Positions 35,701 to 45,665 of a stretch of DNA of 64,000 nucleotides are shown piece after piece. The stretch covers positions 135,610,362 through 135,674,361 of the forward strand of contig NC_061121.1 of NCBI RefSeq assembly GCF_002878395.1, given 5' to 3'. Under the pieces are notes generated by a model that saw only the letters and a list, made by a program, of their open reading frames with translations, was not told where the DNA came from and searched no databases. How positions within the stretch are numbered: position 1 is the stretch's first letter; every line of letters begins with the position of its first letter. The position numbers were made by a program, and so were the translations under genes. The DNA is from Capsicum annuum. Lineage: Eukaryota; Streptophyta; Magnoliopsida; Solanales; Solanaceae.

Positions 35701-38700
35701 TTGATTTTAATAAGATTAGTAATTATGAGAAGGGGAAAAGCTTAAAAAATGTGTTATTCAACTATTAAAAATGACTCATTTATATTATTTATTAAATGTT
35801 TAGCTCGTTATGTCATTGTTGTTACAAACATGCTCTTCCATGTCATTATTTTTTAAAACTACCTCTATTTCATTTTATGTATAGTTATTTTTTCGTTCGT
35901 CCCAAAAAAAAGGTCACATTTTTTTATTTGGTACCTATTTAAAGACACAATTCCGTTTCTATCTTTATTAGTCCCACTTAGTTAAAAATAGTAATAGTAT
36001 ATTTTTTACTAAAGAATAATTTAATAAAAATCATCAAGTTTTTTTTCTTATTTTTTAAATTTTGTATTTGATCAAACTATGACACATAAAATAAAATAAA
36101 AAAATAGTAATTTTGCAAAACTAACTTTTTTATATGTATCCTCTTATTAGAGATCCAAACTATTGCTCTTTCCATTTAAAAAAGATGACTTATTTTTCTT
36201 TTTAGTCTATTTAAAAAAAAAATAATTTCTTTTCTTTTTTAATTTTAACTTTTCACAAGGCATATTTAAGACCACTAAAGTCAAAAGTTTTTTAATTTTC
36301 TTAAATTTCATGTTAAGTCAAATTAGATTATTTTTTTGAAACAAAAAAAATATTAATTTAATAAAAAACACCGACACCCCAACCATTTCCCAAAATCCGA
36401 ACCTCACCCACACCCACACCCACACCCTACCTCACTTATTTTATTCTTTTCCATACTTGGATCAATCATGATATATCACAAAGCGCGTATTTTTTTCTAT
36501 CATCTTCTCCAAGCTACCGTAAATCAACCAATTAAAATTGCACGGAGAGACAAAAGCTAAAGTTTGAAAAAATAACAAGATTTTTTTTTTTTTTTTGACA
36601 AAACACAAAGTACAATTTTATTGTAGGCATAGAAGAAGAAAAACATAATTATCAAAGATTCTAAATTCAATTAGGCATATACAATAGTATGTTTCGTCGA
36701 TTCTTTTAAGTTTATTACAGTTATTACAATCTTGTGGTAAATTCATTTAAAGGTAATCAAATACGGGTAACAAAAAAGTTAGTTGGTTCAGACAGTGGAA
36801 AATCGATTTATCAAAAAAAGGATGGGATGAAACTTTGGGGTGCTTCGTTTTTGCATTAATGGGTCTATTATTTTTAATGGGTTAAATTTTTAATTTAAAC
36901 TATGAATTAATATTAATTATTTTAATTAATGATATGGATTTCTAATAAGAGATTTGTAATGACGCTACACAAACAAGCTAAATTTTAAGCATATAACATA
37001 AATGAGTCATTTTTAATTTGAGTTTTTTCTTTCCTTATGAGAGTGATTTATAAGATGACGCAGAAAAAATTTATACCGTGAGAAATTAAGCTCTTTTAAA
37101 AAATCACTTCTTGGATATTGCACCTCTAAATAAATGACCTTAAGCCAACTTCATCCTTTTTTAGAATTCTCTTTTAAAAAATCACTTCTTGGATATTGCA
37201 CCTCTAAATAAATGACCTTAAGCGAACTGCATCCTTTTTTTGAAAGAAAATTCTAATGTATTTTAATGATTTCTTATTCTAAAGATTCTACCCAAGCTAA
37301 ACCTAACCTTTTTGAAATACCCTTCGGAGGCTACCATCCATACTCATAACGATAGACATATCATACCAAACCAAGACACAGTTTTAAGTAGAGTCCAACT
37401 TATATAATAAACTTATATTGGAAACAACTTCTTTTATTTTTGCAATTTATATTATATATGAGAATGAACGAATGACGAGCAACTATGAGAATGACAAGAG
37501 CAGTTATGCATGAAATCAATCTTCTTAAATTTCTTTATTTTATCTGTAATATTTTCTTACACCAAAATTATAATGCTTCTAAAAGATTAAATTTTGAGAC
37601 TTATAGTCCTGATGAGATAAATAATATTTTTCAAGAATTCTATGAAACATGTGCGCATAATCAAATTATGTGTTTTGTGCCATGGTTTATAACTATATAC
37701 TTGTTATTGTATGTTAAGGTGCTTGAAAGATCATATCCGGATAATAATGGTAATATTGTTAAAACTGTTTACCCTCCTCAAATTTCATTTATTTTGCCTA
37801 ATAATACGGTTATTACATTTTCTGCATTTCAAAAATTCATTAATAATTAAGTTGCTAAGGTAACGGTTGCAGAAATTAATAATTTGATTTTTCAAAATAA
37901 TTATTTGAGCTTACATGTGAAAGTCTTAGGAGAACATATTTCCTCACTTGATAAGAAACTCGATGAATTAATTGATTTGATAAAAATCTGAGTATTAGTT
38001 CAAACTCTACTGGTAATGCTTCTTCTTCTGAGACAGGAGAGTTGACAACTACAACAACAACAATAAACCCAGTGTATTCCCACATAGTGAGGTTTGGGGA
38101 GGGTAAGATGTACGCAGTCCATACCTCTACCTCTAAAGAAGTAGAAAGGTTGTTTTCGATAGACCCCCAGCTCGAGACACGAAATACTAAACAAATTCAT
38201 AGTAAAGCATGGAATAAGATGGCATAACATAAATACGACACCCACAAGTAATAGTAAACAGAGAAAAGTAAACAGATTCGTAATAAAGCATGAAACAAGG
38301 TATCATAACAAGAATAATAACCCCACCAAGTAATTCTCTACACTAGCGACCCAAGCTGACCCTAGCCTTCTGCCCTAATTCGCGTCTTCCAGATCTTCCT
38401 ATCTAGGGTCATGTCCTCAGTGAGTTATAACTGCTCTATGTCCCACCTAATCACCTCTCCCAGTACTTCTTCGGCTTACCCCTACCCCGCCTAAAACCAT
38501 CCAAAGCTAGCCTCTCACACATACAAACCGAGGCATCCATGCCCCTCCTCATCACGTGTCCGAAGCATCTCAATCAGACTCCTCATCACGTGTCCGAACC
38601 ATCTCAATCAGACTTCCCGTATCTTATTCTCCACTGGAGTTACGCCAACCTTCTTCCTAATAGTCTCATTCCAAACTCTATCCCCCATAGTCAGCCCACA

Positions 38701-39923
38701 CATCCAATGCAACATTTGCATTTCTGCCACTTTCATTTTTTGAATGTGCGAGTTCTTAACTGGCCAACACTCTGCTCCATACAACATGGTCGGACGGACT
38801 GTTACTCTGTAGAATTTGCCTTTAAGCTTGGGCGGCACCTTCTTATCACACAACACCCCCGAAGCGAGCTTTCACTTCATCCATCCCGCCCCAATACGGT
38901 GCGAGATATCCTTAGAGAGTTGACAACTAACCGATATTCAAAGACCCCCTAATTTAGTATAAAAAAAAGAATTGATAATTCTCTCCCTGATTTCTTAGCT
39001 AGGGAATATCTCAGTTAAAATGAATTTTTATTTATCATTTCTTACTGAAAAGACTTTGATTACCATTTTAAAGGTAATTTTGTTATACAGAGACATTCAA
39101 AATCTCATAACTGATAAAATCATCCATGATATGGTTGAAGAATACAGCCAACCCTTAGATACTGTAAATCTGGTATCAGAGCCTAGGGATTTCGTTGATA
39201 TTATATAATAGATCTGAACTATTCAGCATAGATATGATTTTTCCTACTCATGGAAATAGGAGATGTGAGTACTAAGAGTACTCGACTTGAAGAGCTAGAT
39301 ATACCTCAAAATCTGGACTTGTTAAATAAGTGGACTATTCCAAAGGTTGATATTAAAACTATTTATGATTATGGTTGATTTGATAAAGTCCGTTCTAAAC
39401 AAATAATAAAGACGACTGAACAGTCTTTGGCATTAAATTCGTCAGAACAGACAATTCGTTTATTAAATAAACGCGATATTGATATATATAAAATCATTAT
39501 AACTTTATGCATATTGGAATGGTTCAACCTACTTTTAAACCATTAACTCTTAAAGGGTACCAGAAACTTTCTTAGCAGCTCTCAGAGAGGTTAGAAATCT
39601 AAATTTCAGACAGTCCTTAATGAGTTCGATTGAATTCACTGTGGCCTACGGTCCAGTTTATTTCAATACTCGATCAAATTTACAATTATCTTTGACTGAT
39701 GCGAATATACTTGATGCTTTAATATTAAATGTAAAAACGAATGGTTATAATTATGCGCTTGGATCTGAACTTATTTGTCTGTCATACAAAATTTATTATG
39801 TTTTTTAATCCAACTTTATGTTTAATAAATATGCAGCTTGGAGGTTTGGTACTTTATGGCGTTAGTCCTCTTTGCGGGTTATTTAAAGAACGCAGAAGTC
39901 GCTGTTGATGCCTTGTCTATTTG
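32357..39923 (+). CDS. MATE/DETOXIFICATION efflux transporter, N-terminal exons 1-4 only
   Basis: Four exons (32357-32713, 34045-34314, 35070-35341, 39837-39923) join in frame into about 328 residues of a plant MATE transporter, roughly the first two thirds of a usual 480-500 residue protein. These carriers export secondary metabolites or toxins across plasma membrane or tonoplast by proton or sodium antiport. Seen: hydrophilic N-terminus, [20 protein letters not shown] (first helix), the MATE signature [47 protein letters not shown] and [20 protein letters not shown]. It looks closest to the Arabidopsis DTX33/DTX35 group, from memory. All splice borders are GT-AG. No later exons were seen up to 64000, so it is either truncated or has a giant intron. 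Start: the ATG at 32357 is the first in-frame ATG after the TATA box. Confidence 0.88.
32714..34044 (+). other. MATE intron 1
   Basis: 1.33 kb, GTAAGT to GGACAG. It contains a direct repeat of about 70 bp (33080-33145 and 33483-33550) sharing CTCACAGAGTTTATC-like and TGTTAGGCGCCC words. No other feature seen. Confidence 0.8.
34045..34314 (+). CDS. MATE exon 2
   Basis: 90 codons preceded by TATGGACAG and followed by GTAAAC, phase 0 on both sides. It carries the family signature [15 protein letters not shown] and the [17 protein letters not shown] segment. There are no stops. Confidence 0.92.
34362..34686. mobile_element. long-TIR MITE in MATE intron 2
   Basis: The left ACCAAAATAAGCCATTTTTT and the right end read in reverse complement (ATCAAAATAAGTCATTTTTT) begin an inverted repeat of about 110 bp. 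A short loop between them holds CGGCGTTACCGTCAGTAACG. It is non-coding. Target duplication is not clear. Confidence 0.65.
34695..34985. mobile_element. second long-TIR MITE in MATE intron 2
   Basis: The ends form an inverted repeat of about 90 bp: left ...TTTAACTTGGCCTCATCTGA and right in reverse complement ...TTTAACTTACCTCAGTTGA, continuing to GTGTGC(A/T)CAAGTAGA. It lies directly beside the previous element but shares no sequence with it. It is non-coding; target duplication uncertain. Confidence 0.55.
35070..35341 (+). CDS. MATE exon 3
   Basis: 272 nt preceded by TGATTTGCAG and followed by GTAAGT, leaving TG of a split Cys codon. It encodes [18 protein letters not shown], the [18 protein letters not shown] block and [20 protein letters not shown]. 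Confidence 0.92.
37091..37245 (+). repeat. 78-bp tandem duplication
   Basis: Two adjacent copies starting CTCTTTTAAAAAATCACTTC at 37091 and 37169. They differ at only a few bases at their right ends, so the duplication is young compared with its surroundings. Confidence 0.85.
37485..38036 (+). pseudogene. pararetrovirus-like polyprotein middle segment
   Basis: A 121-residue open frame, one stop (37848-37850) and a further stretch of about 45 residues to 37991. Motifs seen: [35 protein letters not shown] and then [20 protein letters not shown] and [14 protein letters not shown], a short coiled coil. I recall the same order downstream of the movement domain in solanaceous pararetrovirus-like polyproteins; this cannot be checked here. 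The LINE interrupts the Ser/Thr-rich stretch that follows. No enzyme active site lies in this part. Confidence 0.5.
38052..38914 (-). mobile_element. 5'-truncated RTE-type LINE with perfect 15-bp TSD
   Basis: The minus strand carries the C-terminal part of an RTE reverse-transcriptase protein ([20 protein letters not shown], then [17 protein letters not shown], 38608-38856) and ends in a TTGTTGTTGTTGT tail, seen as ACAACAACAACAA at 38051-38063. It is flanked by identical GAGAGTTGACAACTA copies (38037-38051 and 38915-38929). Removing it restores continuity of the host frame, which shows that it landed in the pararetrovirus sequence after that was integrated or within the same lineage. Confidence 0.9.
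38930..39018 (+). pseudogene. C-terminal end of pararetrovirus-like polyprotein
   Basis: After the LINE duplication the frame shows [16 protein letters not shown] followed by TAA at 39016-39018. An N-S-L-D-x-LSRE-like ending is common where RNase H of pararetroviruses and gypsy elements closes. The RT and most of RNase H expected upstream are missing. Confidence 0.55.
39171..39182 (+). promoter_or_regulatory. tRNA-Met primer-binding site
   Basis: TGGTATCAGAGC is an exact 12-base complement to the 3' end of initiator tRNA-Met, used by Caulimoviridae and many LTR retrotransposons to prime minus-strand synthesis. It lies 153 bp after the polyprotein stop and 68 bp before the movement-protein ATG. 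No LTR-like sequence borders it, which favours a pararetrovirus over an LTR element. Confidence 0.75.
39250..39808 (+). pseudogene. 30K-superfamily movement-protein-like ORF, broken
   Basis: From the ATG at 39250 the frame reads [20 protein letters not shown], with a stop near 39377, then [18 protein letters not shown], a frameshift near 39500, and finally [20 protein letters not shown] and [20 protein letters not shown] to a stop at 39806-39808. The last block, with the conserved Asp of SLTD and the GYN...GSE pattern, is typical of the viral movement-protein domain that widens plasmodesmata for cell-to-cell spread. One stop and at least two frameshifts make it non-functional. Confidence 0.7.
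39837..39923 (+). CDS. MATE exon 4
   Basis: 87 nt preceded by AATATGCAG and followed by GTAAGT. The first base completes the Cys codon from exon 3, then [20 protein letters not shown] and VAVDALSI follow. It ends with TG of another split codon, so a further exon is expected. It lies about 28 bp after the last recognisable pararetrovirus coding sequence. Confidence 0.9.
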
Positions 39924-40500
39924 GTAAGTTACGCTAATTGTTGTCTGGTCATAATAAAATGTTTAGCCCTTTATAATATTTCATTCATTCGTTTTTATTT
40001 GTCATATTTTAATTTGACCTATTCATATCATAGTATTCCTATTAATTGATAGTTACTATTGCATTTTCAAATTTCTAATTTAGATAATAAACTATTAGTG
40101 CTAAGGGTAAAATGAAAAAAAAAAATTAGTGAGACGAAGAGAATAATATTTATTCATTACCCTTGTTATTTGTCATCGTCTAATCTCTTTTTCCTTTATA
40201 TATTTTATGCTCTCCGTTCAACGATATTTGTCCATTATTAACTTATCACATAAATTAAGAATAAATAAATAATAATGTAATTTTACTATATCACTCTTTG
40301 AATATGATATATGTAATGCCTTGAGAAATCTATTAAGTGATGAATAGTATTTAATAGCCGCGATAAAATGTATAGAAAAAATAAATTATTCGTTAATTTT
40401 TTAAATTAAATAAATATTTGAATATCTCTTTTTAGTATAACGGACAAGCAAAAATAATGGAAAGAGTACTATACTATTCTATTTTAGTGGCTAGATTAGA

Positions 40501-41763
40501 GGCGAAATGGTCTCATAGACCCTTATACTTATTCTCGTTTGTAAAGTAAATACTTCTACTTAGCTCTTTGTTATCTGAACCCTTCAACCCATCAAAATCG
40601 AACATTTTAAACCCTTATGACATTGTGTGTGGCTCACTCTCCTTAAAAAAATGGCATGTCATATCCACGTCACTGACACGTCATAATATTTTCATTAATT
40701 AATTTGTTGAATTATTAATCAATAATATTAAATAAAATCTAAAATAATAAATAAAAACTTTATCTTTTAAAATAAAATTCATCTCTCTTTTATACTATTA
40801 TAAAATTTATAATTTATAATTTTTAAAAATAATTTTAAATTAAAAATACTGAAGAAAGTTTATAATATTGAAAAAATTATTATAAACCTCCGTTTTAATA
40901 ACCTCCATTTATTAAAAATTAGGCATAAAATCTCCTTGTTTAACAACCTCCATTTTCACACTTGCTTACAAATTGGGCATAAAATTCATTCCAAATAGCT
41001 TAAACATTTTTCTATTTCAATCAAATTTTCAATTGCAAGTTCACAAACACAAATCCAATGAACCCAATCAAGAGTTTAAATTATTTTCACAAATTTCCAT
41101 GATTCAGTTGTTATTTTTCAAGCTTTATTAATCTTGTTAATGGAATTCATTGTTACTGTCGAGTTCATCTTCACTATTATCTTAAAAAAAATATCTCTAT
41201 CATTAAACCAAAGTTGGTTCACCGGTGTGGCGATGGTGGAGGTGGGGGACGGGTGCTCTGTGTGGGTGGTTTTGGTTGGGGGGAGGGGCGGCGGGAACAA
41301 CTATAGGGGGAGATTGGATAATGGTTATGCTGCGTGGGAGAGGGCGACGAGTGTTGTGTGTGTGTGGTTTTGGTTGGGGGGAGGGGCGGCGGGAACAACT
41401 GTGGGGGAGGTTGGCTGGTGGTTGTGCTGAGTGGGAAAGGGTGGGAGCGGGTGGAGGGGGGATGGGGTGGGGGAATGGGGGAGGATGCTGGATCAGGGGA
41501 GGGGGAGGAAGAGGAGTGATTTTTTAAAAAAATTACTTCTTTTTAATTTTTTATAAATATTATAAATGCTTTTTTAAGTCATTCGTCAAAAAATACGTGT
41601 ATATACGCGTTTTTCACTTTAGTGATTTAATGCCACATATGCATTAAAAGGATTTAAAATATTGGTTTTAAATGGGTTCAAAAATTCAGATGACAAATAT
41701 ATAAGTAGGAGTATCTACTTTACAAATCAGACCAAGTACAAGAGGCTATCGAGCGATTTTGCC
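40501..41763. mobile_element. second non-autonomous Mutator-like element, with G-rich core
   Basis: Inverted ends of about 120 bp start GGCGAAATGGTCTCATAGAC on the left and GGCAAAATCGCTCGATAGCC on the right; TTGTAAAGTA(A/G)ATACT follows in both. Flanks TAGATTAGA (40492-40500) and TAGGTTAGA (41764-41772) form a 9-bp duplication with one mismatch. There is no transposase. The right half holds a strongly G-rich block (41221-41520). Confidence 0.82.
41221..41520 (+). repeat. G-rich block with 98-bp duplication
   Basis: In a very AT-rich setting, 300 bp are mostly G on the plus strand with many GGGG runs. A unit starting GGTTTTGGTTGGGGGGAGGG occurs at 41268 and again at 41366. The three overlapping open frames here are products of base bias rather than genes. 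Confidence 0.85.
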
Positions 41764-41895
41764 TAGGTTAGACGACAAATTTATGAGGAATTAGGGGTTT
41801 AGGCTTTGCTTGATTAATTATTGTTCGACAGTCCACACTTGTCCTTTACTTTAGAGTTGATGTGAAGTAATTTGAGATAAGATCTGATAATATTA

Positions 41896-42135
41896 CTCCC
41901 TCCGTTTTAATTTTTGATCCTTTTTAAAATAGTTGTTTTAATTTGTTTATTTAATTTAAAATATTTTCTCATGTTTTTAATATTACTTTTGTTATTAAAT
42001 GATCGAATAAAATATTAATAATTAAATATAAAATTTTAAAATATAATTAATATGATTAAATTTTTAATAAATATATTTTTTTTAAAATATCGTGTAAAAA
42101 TGCGCTAGCCGCCAATTAAAACTAAACGAAGGGTG
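41896..42135. mobile_element. Stowaway-like MITE, decayed
   Basis: Left end CTCCCTCCGTTTTAATTTTT and right end ...AAAACTAAACGAAGGGTG are inverted copies, with TA on both sides. It is about 240 bp, AT-rich and non-coding. Confidence 0.45.
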
Positions 42136-43050
42136 TATATATTTGTCTTTCCTATTGTTTATAAAAAATTACCTTTTGGCCATAAAATTTGACTATAATT
42201 TGGCCATAATAGTAATAAATTTTATTCATACTATAAACTAGTTTTCTTTTGGATATTTTTGTCCCTTTCATCTTAAATTTAAAATTTTTTCATTAATTAT
42301 TTTATTACACTTTCCCAATACATTGAAAACTATCTCAATACACGAGAATGAATAAATTAACATAATTTTCATAAATATGATTGCATAGTACTTATTGCTT
42401 GAAAATAATAGTCTAGGATAACAATAATAATTTAAAATTAATTAATTATATTCTCATATATCCAAAATCAGTGAGACCAAAGTAATATTATCTAAAATTT
42501 TTAATTTAAAATTATATATTTATGTATCATATCTACTTAATTATGCGTTTTATCATATAAATAATTCTTATTTTTTTAATCTTTAATTTTAAATTTTATC
42601 TCTTTATTTTATATAGATAAATAGGAGGTATAGATATATATCTTAAAACCTATCAAAATTTTGAATAACTTTTAGATTTTTATTTTTGTTGAAATCTGAT
42701 TGACAGTTTAGTATAACATAAAATAAGCAATTATCGAAATTTTCAACACAAAAAGTTAATTATCTTTTTATGAATTCAATTGTATAATTTTTTTAATTAT
42801 GCTATAATTTTTCTCATGATAATTCAAATGATTTTTTTTATTTCAAATCTTTTCTATCTATTTTTAGAAGTAGAGCGTAAAAAAGTCAACATAACATTTG
42901 AAAATTTCGCATAGAGTTTTTTTAGTTGAAAAAAAAAAATTACCCCATATTAATCTTACACTTAAATTATATATAAATGATAAAAAAAATACATAAAGAA
43001 AAGAATAAAAAATATTTACAAGTTTTAAAACTAAAAATTTGCATAGTTAA
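42136..43050. other. AT-rich intergenic stretch
   Basis: No gene or clear repeat boundary seen. Confidence 0.4.
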
Positions 43051-44960
43051 ATAATTTTTAATATAATATGAAAATATTTTAATAAAAATAATAAAAACTT
43101 AAAACACTTTAGACGTGGTAGACATTGACAAGTTATAAAAATCATATAGTTCATAAGCGTCGACTTTAATTAACTATAACCTAAGAGAGTCACACATTGA
43201 TGTTGTAGTCTTTTGTCACTATATTACGCCGATTTGATAACTTAGGAACCATTATTTATATTTCTATTAATATATGACTTCTAATTAAGGAACTATATTA
43301 ATTTTTATGTTTCTATAAATTTAAACTACATATTTGAATAGTTCTTTTAAAAAAAATATTGTTTAAAAATATTTCATTAGTGATAGTCAAAGCTCAAATT
43401 ACTGTAGACATGATGGATATCGACACAAAATAAAAATCATATAGTTTAAAAAAAGTCGATATTGGTTAAACATCAATTCAAAAAAGTCACACATTAATGT
43501 TATAGTCTTGCGATCCTATGTACTTTAATTATTATATTTGTTAATTGGTGAATTAAAAGTATAATTATTAACCGGTAATCATTAATTATATTTGTTATTA
43601 ATATGAACTTTAACTAAGTAATTTTATTTTTATGTTTAAAAAAATCGAACAACATATTTAAATAGTTTTAAAATATAATTAAAAAAATTTTCTATAACGA
43701 TTGTCTAAATTCAAAATGCTTTAGACATGATAGATATTAACACATTATAAAAATCATAGAGTTCATAATTGTTGGCCCTAGTAAACATCAACCCAAATTA
43801 ATCACTCGTTATAGCTATTAAGCTAACCATTGTCATAATTTCTTAGTACTCTAAATAAAAATTAGCTATGTCCACATTTAAATGTTTTTACATTTCTTAA
43901 TAACCTGAAGTAGAAATATTGATTAATTATAATATTTTGTTTGAAATAATTTATTACGGCTGTAAACTGAGGTTACTATTGCTAAATTAACTTTTATCGT
44001 GAAAATTTTCACTTAAACTAGGTATATTGTAGGTGAAAATTAAAAAGAATTGAAAAATTGAATAATTAAAATTAAAGATAGATAAAATTTATCTGCTATC
44101 ACCTAACATTGATTCTATCACATAAAAAAATTCAAACATAAACGTCATTTAACTTTAAAAATTAATATATTTGTGACATAAAAATATTCTATCTTTAAAT
44201 TTAGAACACGAATTATTTGATCACATTTTTGTGTACTGTTTAGAAAATAACAAATTAAAGGACATATAAATAACAAATGTAAATAATTAATAAAATTACT
44301 TAATTAACGGAGATATTAAAAAATATTAATAAATAGAACTTGAGTTTATTAATTTCTATATTTGTTACTAATATGTCCTTTAATTAAGCAATTTTATTAA
44401 TTATTACATTTCAAATAAATTTAAATTTTATTTACATATAATTTGAAAATATTTCAATGTCGATAGTCAAAATTCAAAATACTTTAAATATGGTAAATAT
44501 CGATATATTATAAAAATTATATTTTAATAGAAGAAAAGTATTATAAATCATAATAATTAAAAATTTAAATTATTTTAATGATTGATTATTTAAATTATAT
44601 CTATGTCACATAAATTAAGACAAAAATAGCACGGGCTTGTTGATGTCTAGTATCTATATAAATGTGAAATTTTATAAATAAATTATGTCAAATTTATATA
44701 TTATAGATACAACGGTTTCGACATGCTTGTCAACTGCTTCAATAATGATTTTACTATATTACCTCTAATTAATTATTATAAATATTTATGTATTAAAAAT
44801 TAATAATATTTAATTTAAAAAATAAATATTTATGATATGTTTGCTTCAACCTTAATTTTACTAAGTATCACCCTTAATTAATTATTATAAATCTAAATAT
44901 TAAAAAGTTAACAATATTTAATAAAAAATGATAAATTAGACATAAAATAATAAATTAATC
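43050..44960. repeat. degenerate tandem repeat array, left part
   Basis: A unit of about 290-325 bp recurs. Anchor words of the form CTTTAGACATGATAGATATT appear near 43105, 43391, 43716 and 44478, each followed by TTATAAAAATCATA-like and GTCACACATTAATGTTATAG-like words. A second family, GCTTCAA..TAATTTTACTATATTACCCTTAATTAATTATTATA, starts at 44736 and 44846. Copies are far from identical. Confidence 0.6.
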
Positions 44961-45483
44961 CTTGATTCTCTCTCTCCTCTCTAACGTCAAACCCTAACGT
45001 TCCTTTTTAACTCTCGCCCTTAACGTACTCTTCGTCGGACCGACAGACTCCAGTGCCGCCGCCGACGTAGACGCGCCGGAAGCAGGTAAGGATTACTCTC
45101 TCTTTATCTTTCTCTCTCTCCCCAGTTCTCTCTATCTTTTTTCCTCTTTGTTCCCATTCTCTGTCTCGTCGCTGCTATCGCCGGTGGGATTAGGTACCGT
45201 CGGCTCGACTTCGGCGACAGTGCAGGTATCCATCAGTGGTAAAGTAGCTTGGTATGACGTAAGCCGGCGCCCAGATCCCGGCAGTACACAGAAGACTCGC
45301 CTGCGACACTCCGGCGATGCACTAGTGACGTTTTTTCAGGCGACTTTATTCCGACTATCAGTTTTGACATCGTAATTACTAGAAATAGCAGCGCGCAGGA
45401 GCACCGGTGACATCTAAACTTTCACATCTTAACTTTAATATTTAGTCATTGCATATAGTTTGGTTTTCTATATTATTTTGTTT

Positions 45484-45585
45484 CTGTTGTTTGTTTTCTG
45501 TTTCTGTTCCTTGCTTTTGTTTCTGTTTCTTATTCTGTTGTTTGTTTTCTGTTTCTGTTCCTTGCTTTTGTTTCTGTTTCTTATT
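45484..45585 (+). repeat. 51-bp tandem duplication in the LINE leader
   Basis: Two exact or nearly exact copies of a T-rich unit beginning CTGTTGTTTGTTTTCTGTTT at 45484 and 45535. Confidence 0.85.
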
Positions 45586-45665
45586 TAATGTTTGTTGTGT
45601 GTTTGTTCTAGCACAACGCCGGTTAGTGCTTTAGAGATAGGGGAAAAGGTGGCGGGATTAGGGGC

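Larger units (their letters stand above)
37485..39808 (+). mobile_element. endogenous pararetrovirus-like (Caulimoviridae) remnant
   Basis: Reading plus strand: a polyprotein segment (37485-38036), an RTE LINE insertion, the last residues of a polyprotein ending in a stop (38968-39018), an intergenic region with a tRNA-Met primer-binding site (39171-39182), and then a new ORF with a 30K-type movement-protein domain (39250-39808). End of polyprotein, then PBS, then movement protein is the order across the origin of a circular pararetroviral genome, so the piece looks like a head-to-tail junction. The RT core is absent. Stops and frameshifts break all frames. An LTR-retroelement carrying a movement-protein domain is the main alternative. 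Confidence 0.65.
35342..39836 (+). other. MATE intron 3, expanded by insertions
   Basis: 4.5 kb from GTAAGT to ATGCAG. The first 2.1 kb are AT-rich with small transposon relics (35870-36130; a C/A-rich CACCCACACCCACACCCAC run at about 36406) and a 78-bp tandem duplication at 37091. The last 2.3 kb are pararetrovirus plus LINE. Confidence 0.85.

Noticed and set aside
38539..38952. 137-codon plus-strand frame
   Set aside because: Antisense shadow of the RTE reverse-transcriptase C-terminus.
41134..41527. Three overlapping Gly/Trp/Val-rich open frames of 61-100 codons
   Set aside because: They lie in the G-rich duplicated core of a Mutator-like element; base bias removes stops in all plus frames. 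There is no domain or start context.
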